Positions 33,631-41,196 of a stretch of DNA of 41,196 nt are shown here, in pieces. This DNA comes from an uncultured Synergistaceae bacterium. GTDB lineage: Bacteria; Synergistota; Synergistia; Synergistales; Dethiosulfovibrionaceae. The notes under the pieces were generated by a model, which saw only the letters and a program-made list of their open reading frames with translations, was not told the DNA's origin and ran no database searches. Where the stretch lies: the NCBI GenBank assembly GCA_902489135.1, contig CABTYW010000010.1, positions 1 to 41,196 on the forward strand, given 5' to 3'. How positions within the stretch are numbered: the first letter of the stretch is position 1; each line of letters opens with the position of its first letter. A program made the translations under genes and the position numbers.

Positions 33631-34278
33631 ATGATTTCAATTGTTCTGGCTGACGATCACCCGCTGACGCGCGCGGGCCTTGCAGCCATGATCGCCGAAG
33701 AGGATGGGCTCACATTGCTGGGGGAGGCGAGCGACGGCAAACAGGCCTGGGACATGATTCAAAATTTGAAGCCCGATGTGGCGCTGCTGGACATCCGTAT
33801 GCCCGAAATGGACGGCATTACGGTGACGCGAAAGGTCAAAGAGGCCAAGCTGCCCACAAAGGTGATCATGCTGACGGCCTATGACGCTCAGCCTTATATT
33901 GCCGCGGCGCTGTCGGCGGGCGCGCGGGGCTTTATTGTCAAGACTTCGGCGGTGATGGAGCTGACGCAGGCACTTCAGTCGATTGTCGGCGGCGGAATTT
34001 ATCTTGATTCCTGCATTGCAGAGGCCGTCAACGCCCGGCCTGCACAGATCGAGTCCCTTTCGCCGCGGGAGCGGGAGGTTCTGCTGCTTTCGTCAAAGGG
34101 ACTGCCCGTCAAGGAAGTGGCGGGAAAACTGTTCATCACTGAACGCACGGTTCAGGCTCATCTTTCTTCGGTCTACGCCAAGTTCGGCGCCAAAAACAAA
34201 ACCGAAGCTCTGATCATCGCTCTGAAAAACGGGGTGATTACCGTGGACGAGCTTCTGGACGGCGAACTTCCGTCATGA
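33631..34278 (+). CDS. NarL/LuxR-type response regulator
   Basis: DNA-binding output of a two-component system. The 215-aa protein has a receiver domain (1-120) with acidic D8/D9, phospho-acceptor D54 (ALLDIRMPEMDG), T82 (LTAYDA) and K104 (FIVKTSA). A C-terminal LuxR helix-turn-helix (about 145-205) contains SPREREVLLLSSKGLPVKEVA and ITERTVQAHLSSVYAKFGAKNKTEA. AGGGAGG precedes the ATG at 33631. It is translationally coupled to the kinase gene (ATGA). Targets are unknown; no specific target neighbours on the same strand. Confidence 0.93.
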   Translation: MISIVLADDHPLTRAGLAAMIAEEDGLTLLGEASDGKQAWDMIQNLKPDVALLDIRMPEMDGITVTRKVKEAKLPTKVIMLTAYDAQPYIAAALSAGARGFIVKTSAVMELTQALQSIVGGGIYLDSCIAEAVNARPAQIESLSPREREVLLLSSKGLPVKEVAGKLFITERTVQAHLSSVYAKFGAKNKTEALIIALKNGVITVDELLDGELPS

Positions 34279-35744
34279 AAAAACTTCGCTGGCTGCTGCC
34301 CTTCGTGCTGAGCATCATTCTGGTGCCCGTTCTGGCAGTCCTTGTGTTCTCCGGCGTGGGCATCTACAGGCAGCAGCGCGCCATGACAACTATGGCGCAG
34401 CGTTACGCTCAAAGTCTGTCGCGCAGCATCATTCAGGAAGAGATGGGTTCTCCCGGCGAAACGCCCCTGAGCCGTCACCGAAGGCTGGGGCTTTTTCTTA
34501 AAATGCTCACTCTCGGGCCGCCCGTCCCCGGCTGGATTGCCATTGTGGCTCCCGGAGGCGTCAAAATACAGGGATCGCCGGGCAGTTATATTTCACCGCT
34601 TATCGCTTCTTTGGCGGACACCGCCCTCGCCACCGGAGAAATGCAGACGTTCACCCTTTACAGCAGCCGGTATCCGCCGGCGGCGGCCGTTATCCGTCCC
34701 TTTCCCGACGGCATCCGTGCCATTATTGTGGTCATCTCCCACTCTTCCCTTCCGGGAACGATGATGCGGGCCATGCGTTTTCAGCCTCTTCTTTCTATCG
34801 CCGTCAGCATGGTGGCGCTCTTCGGCATTTTTCTGCTGTGGCGGTGGTGCGTCATGCCGCTGAGAAAACTGGCGTCGCGCGTTGAAACCGTTCGCTGGGG
34901 AACGGAAACTCTCGACGCCGGATCCGTGGGGCCTCTGCCGGAACTGAAAAAAATGCAGCAGGCTCTGTCGGAACTTTCAGTCAGCGCCGTTGACCGCGCC
35001 AAGTTGAAGAAAACTTACGTGAACGACATTGTGCGAACTCAGGAAGACGAGCGCACCCACCTGGCGCGTGAAATTCACGACAGTCCCCTTCAGACAGTCA
35101 CCTCAATAATTCAGCGCATTCAGCTGGCACGGAGAGGTCTTGACCGTCACGAACCCGACAAAGACCGCATTGCCGGCCATCTGGAAGCCGCACAGGAAGC
35201 TGCGCTTTTGGCCGTGCAGGAAATGCGCGACGTATGCGACCGTCTGTCTCCGCCGTGGCTGAGTCTGGGAGCTGTCAGAGCGGTGGAAGAGATCTGCCGT
35301 CGCCTCAGCCGCGTCCACAACGTCACCGTAACGCAGACGGTAACGGGAAGAGCTGAATTGCTCAGCGAAAAAGACGTGCTCGCCCTGTGCCGAATTATTC
35401 AGGAAGCCGTAGCCAACGCGACGCGTCACGGTCACGCCGGAGCCGTGGACGTCAATTTGGACTGCAGCGGCGATCCCTTCCGTCTCGTCATCGGCGACGA
35501 CGGAAAAGGCATGGACTGTCGAATTGATCCCGAAATGCTGCGCGTGCAGGGACATCGCGGCATTTCAGGCATGTCGGAGCGCGCGTCGTTGATGGGCGGT
35601 TCGTTCAGCATGGCGCACGCCCAAGGCGGCGGCACGGTTATCACCGTCACCATGCCCGCCCGCCTTGCTCAAAAAATGCCGTTGGGGCCCCGCGAGAGGC
35701 AGAATTCGTCACAAACTCACGCAGGAAACGGCGGAAAACAGTGA
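34275..35744 (+). CDS. Sensor histidine kinase of the NarX/DegS type
   Basis: The 489-aa membrane kinase has TM1 (about 8-28), an extracytoplasmic sensor region (about 30-165) and TM2 (about 172-192, FLLWRWCVMPL). A HAMP-like linker and coiled coil follow. The HisKA_3 dimerisation motif is REIHDSPLQTV with phospho-His H268. The ATPase domain has N-box QEAVANATRHGHA and G-box GDDGKGMD. It partners the upstream regulator through the ATGA overlap. The sensor region shows no recognised ligand motif. Confidence 0.92.
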   Translation: MKKLRWLLPFVLSIILVPVLAVLVFSGVGIYRQQRAMTTMAQRYAQSLSRSIIQEEMGSPGETPLSRHRRLGLFLKMLTLGPPVPGWIAIVAPGGVKIQGSPGSYISPLIASLADTALATGEMQTFTLYSSRYPPAAAVIRPFPDGIRAIIVVISHSSLPGTMMRAMRFQPLLSIAVSMVALFGIFLLWRWCVMPLRKLASRVETVRWGTETLDAGSVGPLPELKKMQQALSELSVSAVDRAKLKKTYVNDIVRTQEDERTHLAREIHDSPLQTVTSIIQRIQLARRGLDRHEPDKDRIAGHLEAAQEAALLAVQEMRDVCDRLSPPWLSLGAVRAVEEICRRLSRVHNVTVTQTVTGRAELLSEKDVLALCRIIQEAVANATRHGHAGAVDVNLDCSGDPFRLVIGDDGKGMDCRIDPEMLRVQGHRGISGMSERASLMGGSFSMAHAQGGGTVITVTMPARLAQKMPLGPRERQNSSQTHAGNGGKQ

Positions 35745-35860
35745 CTTCGTGAGAAGCTCCGGGCAAGGGACTTTCCTCGCCGACGCCCTTCACTCAACGA
35801 CGCCGCAAGAAAAATCGGCCGCTCATAAAAGGGCCGCACGAGACATTCAGAAGAACGTGA

Positions 35861-35920
35861 CGCGTTGGGCAGTTTGCACGGGACATCGGCACAAACTCGT
35901 TGTGCGGGGCGCCCAACGCG
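35861..35920. repeat. Nested inverted repeats upstream of the bidirectional terminator
   Basis: CGCGTTGGGC (35861-35870) pairs perfectly with GCCCAACGCG (35911-35920). Inside, AGTTTG pairs with CAAACT, or alternatively CACAA with TTGTG. The fold abuts the terminator at 35922. Possible small RNA or 3'-UTR structure; no function can be assigned. Confidence 0.45.
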
Positions 35921-35921
35921 C

Positions 35922-35975
35922 AAAAAAATCGAGGCCTTTTTCGATTTCATCGTCGAAAGGGCCTCGATTTTTTTT
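35922..35975. terminator. Bidirectional intrinsic terminator between the kinase and S55 protease genes
   Basis: AAAAAAATCGAGGCC pairs with GGCCTCGATTTTTTT, with TTTCGA/TCGAAA inside. A-runs on one side and T-runs on the other make it work on both strands, ending the convergent kinase (plus) and protease (minus) transcripts. Confidence 0.85.
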
Positions 35976-35984
35976 GCAGGCTGA

Positions 35985-37898
35985 TTATTTTGCGGCGGAA
36001 AGGGTTTTTCCCGCTTTTTTGGCAGAGCGCACCGACGACGTCACCGTCAAAGGCACCTGAATGCTGCCTTCGGCCAGGCAGTCGGATCGGAACACTCTCA
36101 TTGAACCTTCGCGCAGCTTTCTCCGCCGTTCTTCGCCGGGAAGCTCGTTTTTCTCCGTGCCTTCGCTGTTGGAGCCTGAAAGCTCCAAAACGACCTCGCA
36201 GGTACGCTCGTCCGACTGAATTTCCCGCAGCATTCGGGCAAAGGACTGCGGCTTTTGATCTCCCGACAGCGGCGCGGCCGACTCGTCGGAATGATCGGCG
36301 GGCTGTCCCGCGCGCAAAGTGACGTTGTAGTTCCCCGGTGCCGTGTCCGCGGGAATATGGAAGCGCACCTTGCGGCGCTGCACGGCCTCGCGCCATGGAC
36401 GGAAGACCATGGTGACAATGAGGTCGCTTCCCGCACGAACTTCGCCGCGTCCCAGCGTAAGGCCTTCAATGATCAGCCGGCGCAGTTTCGACGTCGATGA
36501 AAGGTCGATCTTCAGGCCCCAGCTACCCAGGCTCCGATAGGGATTTTTCACCACGCGCCCCACCAGCGCCGACATTGACATGGCCGCCGCGGCGGTGACG
36601 TCTTCATCGTCCACAACCACGTCGCCCACCGTCCAGTTTTCGGGAATTCCGCCGCCCGTCACCGTCACGTCGTAACGAATGGTTCCACCTGTCTGAGAGC
36701 CCAGCTGACGGTCAACAAGTCCCGCAAGCAGGTCGGGCAACAACGCCACGGCGGCGTTGTCGCTGCGGATCATCTGGAATCGCAAAGTGCTGCGGCGCCG
36801 GGTGTCGCGATCTTCCACGTCGAGACGCACCGACACGGCCGGCGGATATTTTCCCAAATATCCGGCCACACCCTCGGGACGGTCTTGAGTGCCCATGCCG
36901 ATAATGCGTCCGGGAGAGCTGAGCTTGAAGGGCGCTTCGACGCTGTCGATAATGCCCGACACCGAGGCTTCCGCCACGGGATAGGCCACGGCGCCCCAGT
37001 TCTTGAAGCTGTGACCGAAAGCCACAAAACGTCCCGACTGATCCAGCGCCGTCAGCGTGCCGCTCACGTCAAGCGTCACGTCGCCCCAGGCCAGCAGAGC
37101 CGAAATGGAGGCGCCGGGCTGCGGCGCCGGTACACTGTCGCCGCAGGCCGTCGTGTCGGCCGAACCGCCGGCCAGAACAGGCATCCCCAGGCGGCGCTCA
37201 AGGTTCTTCATGGCCCGGCGGCTGAGGCCGTCAGCGGAGATATAGCTGCGCTCCACATCCGCCGAAAGCGCGGCGATGTCCTGCGGCACGCTGAACTCTT
37301 CGTTTTGACTCGCTTCCTCGCCGTGGAGCGGGTTCGTTTCGCTTTCGACGGCCGGCGGCGCTTCCTTGACGTTCTTCTTTTTGTCGCCTTTATAACGCTC
37401 GTAGAGCTCGTTGAAACGTTGATTTATCCCGGGGTCCTGCAGAGGAAACGTCACGTGCTCGGCTCTCGGGAACTCGGGAATTTTGTCGGGATAATCGAAA
37501 AGCGTCGCCATCTGCTCAATGGGCGTCACCAGTCCCATCTTGGGATCGCCGAAATTCCAGCCGAAAGCGAAGGCGCCCACCAGCCGCCCGTTCACGTAGA
37601 TCGGCGAGCCGCTCATTCCGCTGGCCAAACCGCCGGCTTTGTCGATGTCCGCTCCCGAAGCCCTGATAAGAATCAGCTCGGAAGGGCGATCCTTCTTGCT
37701 GATCACGCTCAGGATTTCCACGGGAAAGGTGACGATTTTGCCGCCTTGAAAAACCGTTTTGCCGTAGCCTTTCATGCCCGGGCGCACCTGCGAAAGGGGC
37801 ATGATCGGCTCCACAGGCACAAAAACCGCGCCGCCCGCAGGCTGAGTCAATGCCATCATCAGCCCGGCGACAACGCCGAAAAAGCGGATCTTTCTCAT
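35985..37898 (-). CDS. SpoIVB-like S55 family serine protease-type protein
   Basis: Probably exported: signal sequence about 1-24 (VVAGLMMALTQPAGGA). The 637-aa protein starts its mature part with PIMPLSQVRPGMKGYGKTVFQG, typical of the S55 domain. It carries GLASGMSGSPIYVNGRLVGAF at 90-110 with the candidate catalytic Ser, and FGHSF further on. The C-terminal 250 residues form beta-rich domains with a charged end. No PDZ domain is obvious. The start is ATG 37898, overlapping the prfB stop (ATGA), not the GTG at 37907. SpoIVB acts in sporulation in Firmicutes; here there are no sporulation genes, so the role is probably envelope-related signalling or cleavage. Confidence 0.82.
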   Translation of the reverse strand: MRKIRFFGVVAGLMMALTQPAGGAVFVPVEPIMPLSQVRPGMKGYGKTVFQGGKIVTFPVEILSVISKKDRPSELILIRASGADIDKAGGLASGMSGSPIYVNGRLVGAFAFGWNFGDPKMGLVTPIEQMATLFDYPDKIPEFPRAEHVTFPLQDPGINQRFNELYERYKGDKKKNVKEAPPAVESETNPLHGEEASQNEEFSVPQDIAALSADVERSYISADGLSRRAMKNLERRLGMPVLAGGSADTTACGDSVPAPQPGASISALLAWGDVTLDVSGTLTALDQSGRFVAFGHSFKNWGAVAYPVAEASVSGIIDSVEAPFKLSSPGRIIGMGTQDRPEGVAGYLGKYPPAVSVRLDVEDRDTRRRSTLRFQMIRSDNAAVALLPDLLAGLVDRQLGSQTGGTIRYDVTVTGGGIPENWTVGDVVVDDEDVTAAAAMSMSALVGRVVKNPYRSLGSWGLKIDLSSTSKLRRLIIEGLTLGRGEVRAGSDLIVTMVFRPWREAVQRRKVRFHIPADTAPGNYNVTLRAGQPADHSDESAAPLSGDQKPQSFARMLREIQSDERTCEVVLELSGSNSEGTEKNELPGEERRRKLREGSMRVFRSDCLAEGSIQVPLTVTSSVRSAKKAGKTLSAAK

Positions 37899-38990
37899 CG
37901 CGCCCACCGCAGATAGGCCAGAATAAAGGGGTCGAGATCGCCGTCGAGAACGCCTGTCACATTGCCCGTCTCCTCTCCCGTCCGATGATCCTTCACCAGC
38001 GTATAGGGCTGAAGCACATAGGAACGAATCTGATTGCCCCAGCTGCTCTCCTTTTTTTCGCCGGCAAGGCTGTTCATTTCAGCGTGACGCTCGTCAAGTT
38101 CACGCTGGTAAAGCTTCGATTTGAGCACTGAAAGAGCCGTCGCCTTGTTCATGTGCTGGGAGCGTTCGTTCTGACAGCTCACGACGATGCCTGTCGGCAA
38201 ATGGGTGATGCGCACCGCCGAGTCGGTCATGTTGACGTGCTGTCCGCCGGCACCGCTGGAACGATAGGTGTCAATGCGCAGATCTTCCGGGTCGATTTTC
38301 ACTTCCACGTCATCGGGAAGCTCCGGCGACACCACCACGGCCGCAAAGCTGGTGTGGCGCCGTTTCGCCGTGTCGAAGGGCGAAATGCGCACCAGACGGT
38401 GCACGCCGATCTCCGATTTCAGATAACCGTAAGCCATTTCTCCCTGAACCAGAAGCGTCGCGCACTTTATTCCCGCCTCTTCGTCGCTCTGATAGTCAAG
38501 AAGCTTCGTCTTCAGACGATGCTCCTCGCACCATCGAAGATACATTCGATAGAGCATGCTCGCCCAATCCTGGGAGTCGAGGCCGCCGGATCCGGCATGG
38601 ACGCTCAAAATGGCGTTGCTGGAGTCATAGGGCCCCGAAAGCAGCAACGCCATCTGCTCTTCCTCGATCCCGCGGCGAAAAGCGTCGCTGCGGACATTGA
38701 ATTCCTTTTGCAACGCCCCGTCTTCGTCTTCCTCCAGCAGCTCCGTCAGAGTTTTCAGTTCGCCGTACTCATTCTCTATTTTCTGCCAGCGCGCCAGCAC
38801 CGCCTCTTTTCTGGACAGCTCGGCGGAAATTTTCTGAGCCTCCGTCCCCGTCCAGAAATCCGGCGCCGACACCTGTTTTCTCAGAGATGCGCAGTCACTG
38901 CTCACCCGATCCAGGTCAAAGGCTTTCCTGCAGTTCGGATTTCAATTCCAGCAGTTCCTCCAATACAGTGGTGTTCGGTACAAGCGCCAT
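37895..38990 (-). CDS. prfB: Peptide chain release factor 2 (programmed +1 frameshift)
   Basis: Recognises UGA and UAA stops. Translation starts at ATG 38990 (GAGGGGG 9 nt upstream), reads 24 codons ending ...LQESL, and meets TGA at 38918-38916 in the context CTT-TGA-C. A +1 shift on CTT continues DLDRVSSDCASLRKQ to the stop at 37895, for 364 aa in all, the normal RF2 length. The anticodon-like SPF (LVRISPFDTAKRRHTSF) and catalytic GGQ (SSGAGGQHVN) motifs are present. A Shine-Dalgarno-like AGGA lies just ahead of the slip site. RF2 thus autoregulates its own synthesis. An S55 protease gene is coupled downstream. Confidence 0.95.
38915..38921 (-). promoter_or_regulatory. RF2 programmed frameshift site
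   Basis: CTTTGAC on the minus strand, preceded by AGGAAAGC. The zero-frame ends here after 24 codons and the main frame opens one base later, exactly as in other prfB genes. Confidence 0.9.
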
Positions 38991-39032
38991 GTATTCATTC
39001 CCCCTCAAAAGTTATATTCTCTGTCGCGCTTT

Positions 39033-39041
39033 ATTATAACA
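39033..39041 (-). promoter_or_regulatory. Extended -10 promoter of prfB
   Basis: TGT-TATAAT on the minus strand (-10 hexamer 39038-39033), 43 nt before the prfB start. The nearest -35-like TTGAAG is only 13 nt away, so recognition probably relies on the extended -10. Confidence 0.6.
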
Positions 39042-39398
39042 TTCCCGACGGCTTCAAAGCATTTACTTTATCCTCGAAAAGTCCGCCGCCTCACAGAAGA
39101 TCAAAATTTCCGCGACGCTTTGAAAACCCGACGCCGCCCCGAAACCGGGCCTTGAAAGCGGAAGACATTCTGCGCCCCGCCCCCGGGGGCATGCCAAAAC
39201 ATCAACAAGAGCGCGCGCCGCCCGCCGGGACGGACCTCGCTCCACCTCCACCGAAGGCTTCGGCATGTCGCTTCGAAGCCTTCTCCGCCGAAACAACGCC
39301 GCCGAAACAAAAGCGCGGCGCGCGGTGCCTTTTCATCATATTGGCCTTCGCGGCGTCGAAAAAATTTTAAGTTCCTCGCTGGACAACGCCACGAGACT
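39042..39398. other. G+C-rich intergenic stretch between murJ and prfB
   Basis: No supported gene. It contains a perfect 10-bp hairpin GAAGGCTTCG/CGAAGCCTTC (39253-39262 with 39274-39283) with no T-run, and an imperfect direct repeat of CGCCGAAACAA (about 39287-39312). The hairpin may mark the end of the murJ transcript. Confidence 0.4.
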
Positions 39399-40925
39399 TC
39401 ATCGCAAAGCGCCGATTTTCTCCGGAAGCAGCTTCAGCAGATTGAGAGGCCGCCAGGCGGGAGGCACCGCGGCGAAAAATCCCAGCCGCTCTCCCGCCAG
39501 ATAGTAGAGCACCGTCACCGCGGCCCCGACCATCAGCGCCGCCAATCCGCGGCCGCACAGACCCACCGTCGCCGCCATGCAGAGGGCGAAAATCACCGAC
39601 GGACGCCACACCGCGCAAGCCACTCGCCCCAAAGAGCCGCGCGCCAGCAGGCGCGCGTAGGTCAACGCCGACACGCTCAGCGCGACCCCCGTGGCCGCAC
39701 ACAGCCCCGGCGCGCCCCAGCGGGGAGCCAGCGCCCAGTCCAGAGCCACGTTGGCCGCAAGGGCTCCGTAGCTGACTGCAAGAATTTTTTTCAGTTGACC
39801 GCAGGCCTGCGCATAGCGCGAGAAAATCTGGCTCCACAGCATGAAGGGCAGAGCCCAGGCCGCCGCCGTCATGCAGGGGGCCGTCAGCGCCACGGCCGCA
39901 GCGTCAAAAGCTCCATAGCCCAGAAAAACTGTGACGACGGGCGAGGCCAGACATGCCAGAAAGAGCGAAAGGGGAAAAACGTACAGCCAGCTCATGGACA
40001 GCACCGGCTCAAGCAGGCTGCGCGAAGTTTCCGAATTTCCGGCCGCGCGGCTTGCACGGTTGAGGTAGATCATCATGGCCGGCGACAGAATACTCTGCGG
40101 CAGCGTATAAATCAGTCCCGCGTAGCTGATCGCCGAGATGTTGCCCGCCGCCATTCCCGAAGCAAAATAGCGGTCAACCAGCTGATTTAAGCTCACGGCG
40201 CCCACAATGCCGACGCAGAGCAGACAATCCGAGGCGAAACCGCGCAGCTGTCCCGCCTCCGCGGCCCCCTTCAGCGGAAAATCGCCCGTCACTCGCCAGA
40301 TAATCGCCGCGAGAACCGAAGATGCCAGGCTGTACACCGCCGCCACGGAGAAAACGCCGAGAATGCCTGAAGACGCCCAAATCATGGGGATCATCAGCGC
40401 ATAGCCCACAGCGCCGAGAGAGATGCTCAAACTGTATCGACCGCGATGGTTGTTCCATACGCCCATCAGCACCTGAACGATCAGTGACAGCGCCCAGGGC
40501 AGAAAAAGGACCAGCATTTTCGCCGAAAGGTTCAGCCGCTCGGCGTCGAATTTTCGGGCAAAAAAACGTACCGCCGAAGCAGGAAAAAGGCAAACCGTTA
40601 TGGCCAGCACAGCGGCGCAAAAAAAGGTTCGTCGGGACACGCAGGCCATGAGCGCCGACGCCTTTCCTTCGGGCTGCCTGATGAGACGCGGCAGAAGGGC
40701 CGATTCCGCGACGCTCTGGACAATCTGGCAGACCAGCAAAAGAATGCCCATGGCCGTATAGACGGCGTCCATTCCCGCAGAAGCGCCGAAGAGCCATGCC
40801 AAAAGAAGCGTTCGAAGATAGCCCACGGGCTTTGACAACGCTCCCACCGCCACGGACACCAGCGTCCCGGTGCGCGTCTCCTGGGCGCCGCAGAACAAGT
40901 CTTTGATTTTTTTTGCAGCCCCCAT
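39399..40925 (-). CDS. murJ: MurJ/MviN-type lipid II flippase
   Basis: Inner-membrane flippase of the MOP superfamily that moves the peptidoglycan precursor lipid II to the periplasm. The 508-aa protein has about 14 membrane segments. Family patterns include GALSKPVGYLRTLLLAWLFGAS near the N terminus, VAESALLPRLI, SLNQLVDRYFASGMAAGNISAISYAGLIYTLPQS split across helices 7-8, and RYAQACGQLKKILAVS. GGAGG lies 11 nt ahead of the ATG at 40925. It stands alone. A Wzx-type flippase of the same superfamily is the alternative, but residue patterns and length favour MurJ. Confidence 0.85.
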   Translation of the reverse strand: MGAAKKIKDLFCGAQETRTGTLVSVAVGALSKPVGYLRTLLLAWLFGASAGMDAVYTAMGILLLVCQIVQSVAESALLPRLIRQPEGKASALMACVSRRTFFCAAVLAITVCLFPASAVRFFARKFDAERLNLSAKMLVLFLPWALSLIVQVLMGVWNNHRGRYSLSISLGAVGYALMIPMIWASSGILGVFSVAAVYSLASSVLAAIIWRVTGDFPLKGAAEAGQLRGFASDCLLCVGIVGAVSLNQLVDRYFASGMAAGNISAISYAGLIYTLPQSILSPAMMIYLNRASRAAGNSETSRSLLEPVLSMSWLYVFPLSLFLACLASPVVTVFLGYGAFDAAAVALTAPCMTAAAWALPFMLWSQIFSRYAQACGQLKKILAVSYGALAANVALDWALAPRWGAPGLCAATGVALSVSALTYARLLARGSLGRVACAVWRPSVIFALCMAATVGLCGRGLAALMVGAAVTVLYYLAGERLGFFAAVPPAWRPLNLLKLLPEKIGALR

Positions 40926-40943
40926 TGGAGTTCCGCCTCCTCC

Positions 40944-41196
40944 ATAAAGTCAAAATCCCGCTCGCCGAAACAAAACGGCCGAAATAAAATAAGCATATCA
41001 CATCAACGGCAAAAGAGACACTTCCCGCGGAACAAAACAGGGCGTGCGTCTGCCAGAAAGACAAAATTCCGCAGCGGCTTCGCCCGGTTGCTCTGGTGAA
41101 GCGCCCGGAAACTTGCTGCGCCTCCACGTGCAGGGCACCGAACCATTGTCGTGGGGCACACTTTTTACGGCCGCCCATTTCACCGACAGTGACAAA
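40944..41196. other. Window end, upstream of murJ
   Basis: No gene can be supported. Open frames reach the window edge on the minus strand but their translations match nothing I know. A weak minus-strand promoter (TTGCCG, 17 nt, TTTTAT, near 40984-41012) may serve murJ. Confidence 0.3.

Noticed and set aside
32937..33634. Open frames of 132-207 codons on the plus strand
   Set aside because: Compositionally odd translations, three frames open at once, and no ribosome site or family match.
35767..35778. Minus-strand GAGGAAAGTCC resembling a conserved RNase P RNA segment
   Set aside because: The surrounding bases do not follow the rest of the RNase P core, and the RNA would run into the kinase gene.
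37916..39370. Long plus-strand frame opposite prfB (38153-39370) and others opposite the S55 gene
   Set aside because: Shadows of G+C-rich minus-strand genes whose families are certain.

Overview
The window reads as chromosome of a G+C-rich, anaerobic, diderm bacterium. Outer-membrane biology is shown by a TolC-like channel, a MacA/MacB-type pump and a Skp/OmpH chaperone. A membrane pyrophosphatase, a SpoIVB-like S55 protease in a non-sporulation context, and a run of amino-acid or hydantoin-type catabolic families (DUF917, DUF1177, AroM, Asp/Glu racemase, M20) make a peptide-fermenting Synergistota member (Pyramidobacter- or Jonquetella-like) my best guess. That is inference from gene content only; no rRNA gene or other taxonomic marker is present.

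Layout. 1-9661 is mostly minus strand: the 5' part of a membrane pyrophosphatase gene, an M24 peptidase, the biotin transporter bioY with a BirA-type operator on its promoter, a plus-strand AlaX-type tRNA editing protein, a HAD phosphatase, and a four-gene TolC-MacA-MacB(ATPase)-MacB(permease) efflux operon. 9814-14811 (plus) holds a very large SNF2 ATPase and a family 4 uracil-DNA glycosylase. 15043-22103 (plus) is an ABC importer (binding protein, ATPase, fused double permease, second ATPase) followed by an unrecognised Cys-rich protein and a PucR-type regulator, closed by a strong terminator.

22362-31689 (plus) is an accessory catabolic cluster: a broken OPT transporter gene, Asp/Glu-hydantoin racemase, DUF917 (S-methyl thiohydantoin desulfurase family), DUF1177, AroM, a complete and visibly A+T-rich ECF transporter (fused A1A2 ATPase, T and S components), and an M20 amidohydrolase. 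The original importer of this cluster appears dead, and the ECF transporter may have replaced it. Together with the adjacent PucR gene this looks like a regulated uptake and degradation system for a small cyclic amide or amino-acid derivative. The substrate is unknown.

31690-41196 returns to housekeeping-like content: OmpH (minus), a long gene-poor stretch, a NarL-type response regulator with its histidine kinase (plus), an S55 protease translationally coupled to prfB (RF2, with the programmed +1 frameshift site intact), and a MurJ-type lipid II flippase.

Several gene ends carry perfect hairpins without a U-tract, alongside four classical intrinsic terminators. No tRNA, rRNA, CRISPR array or intact insertion sequence was seen.
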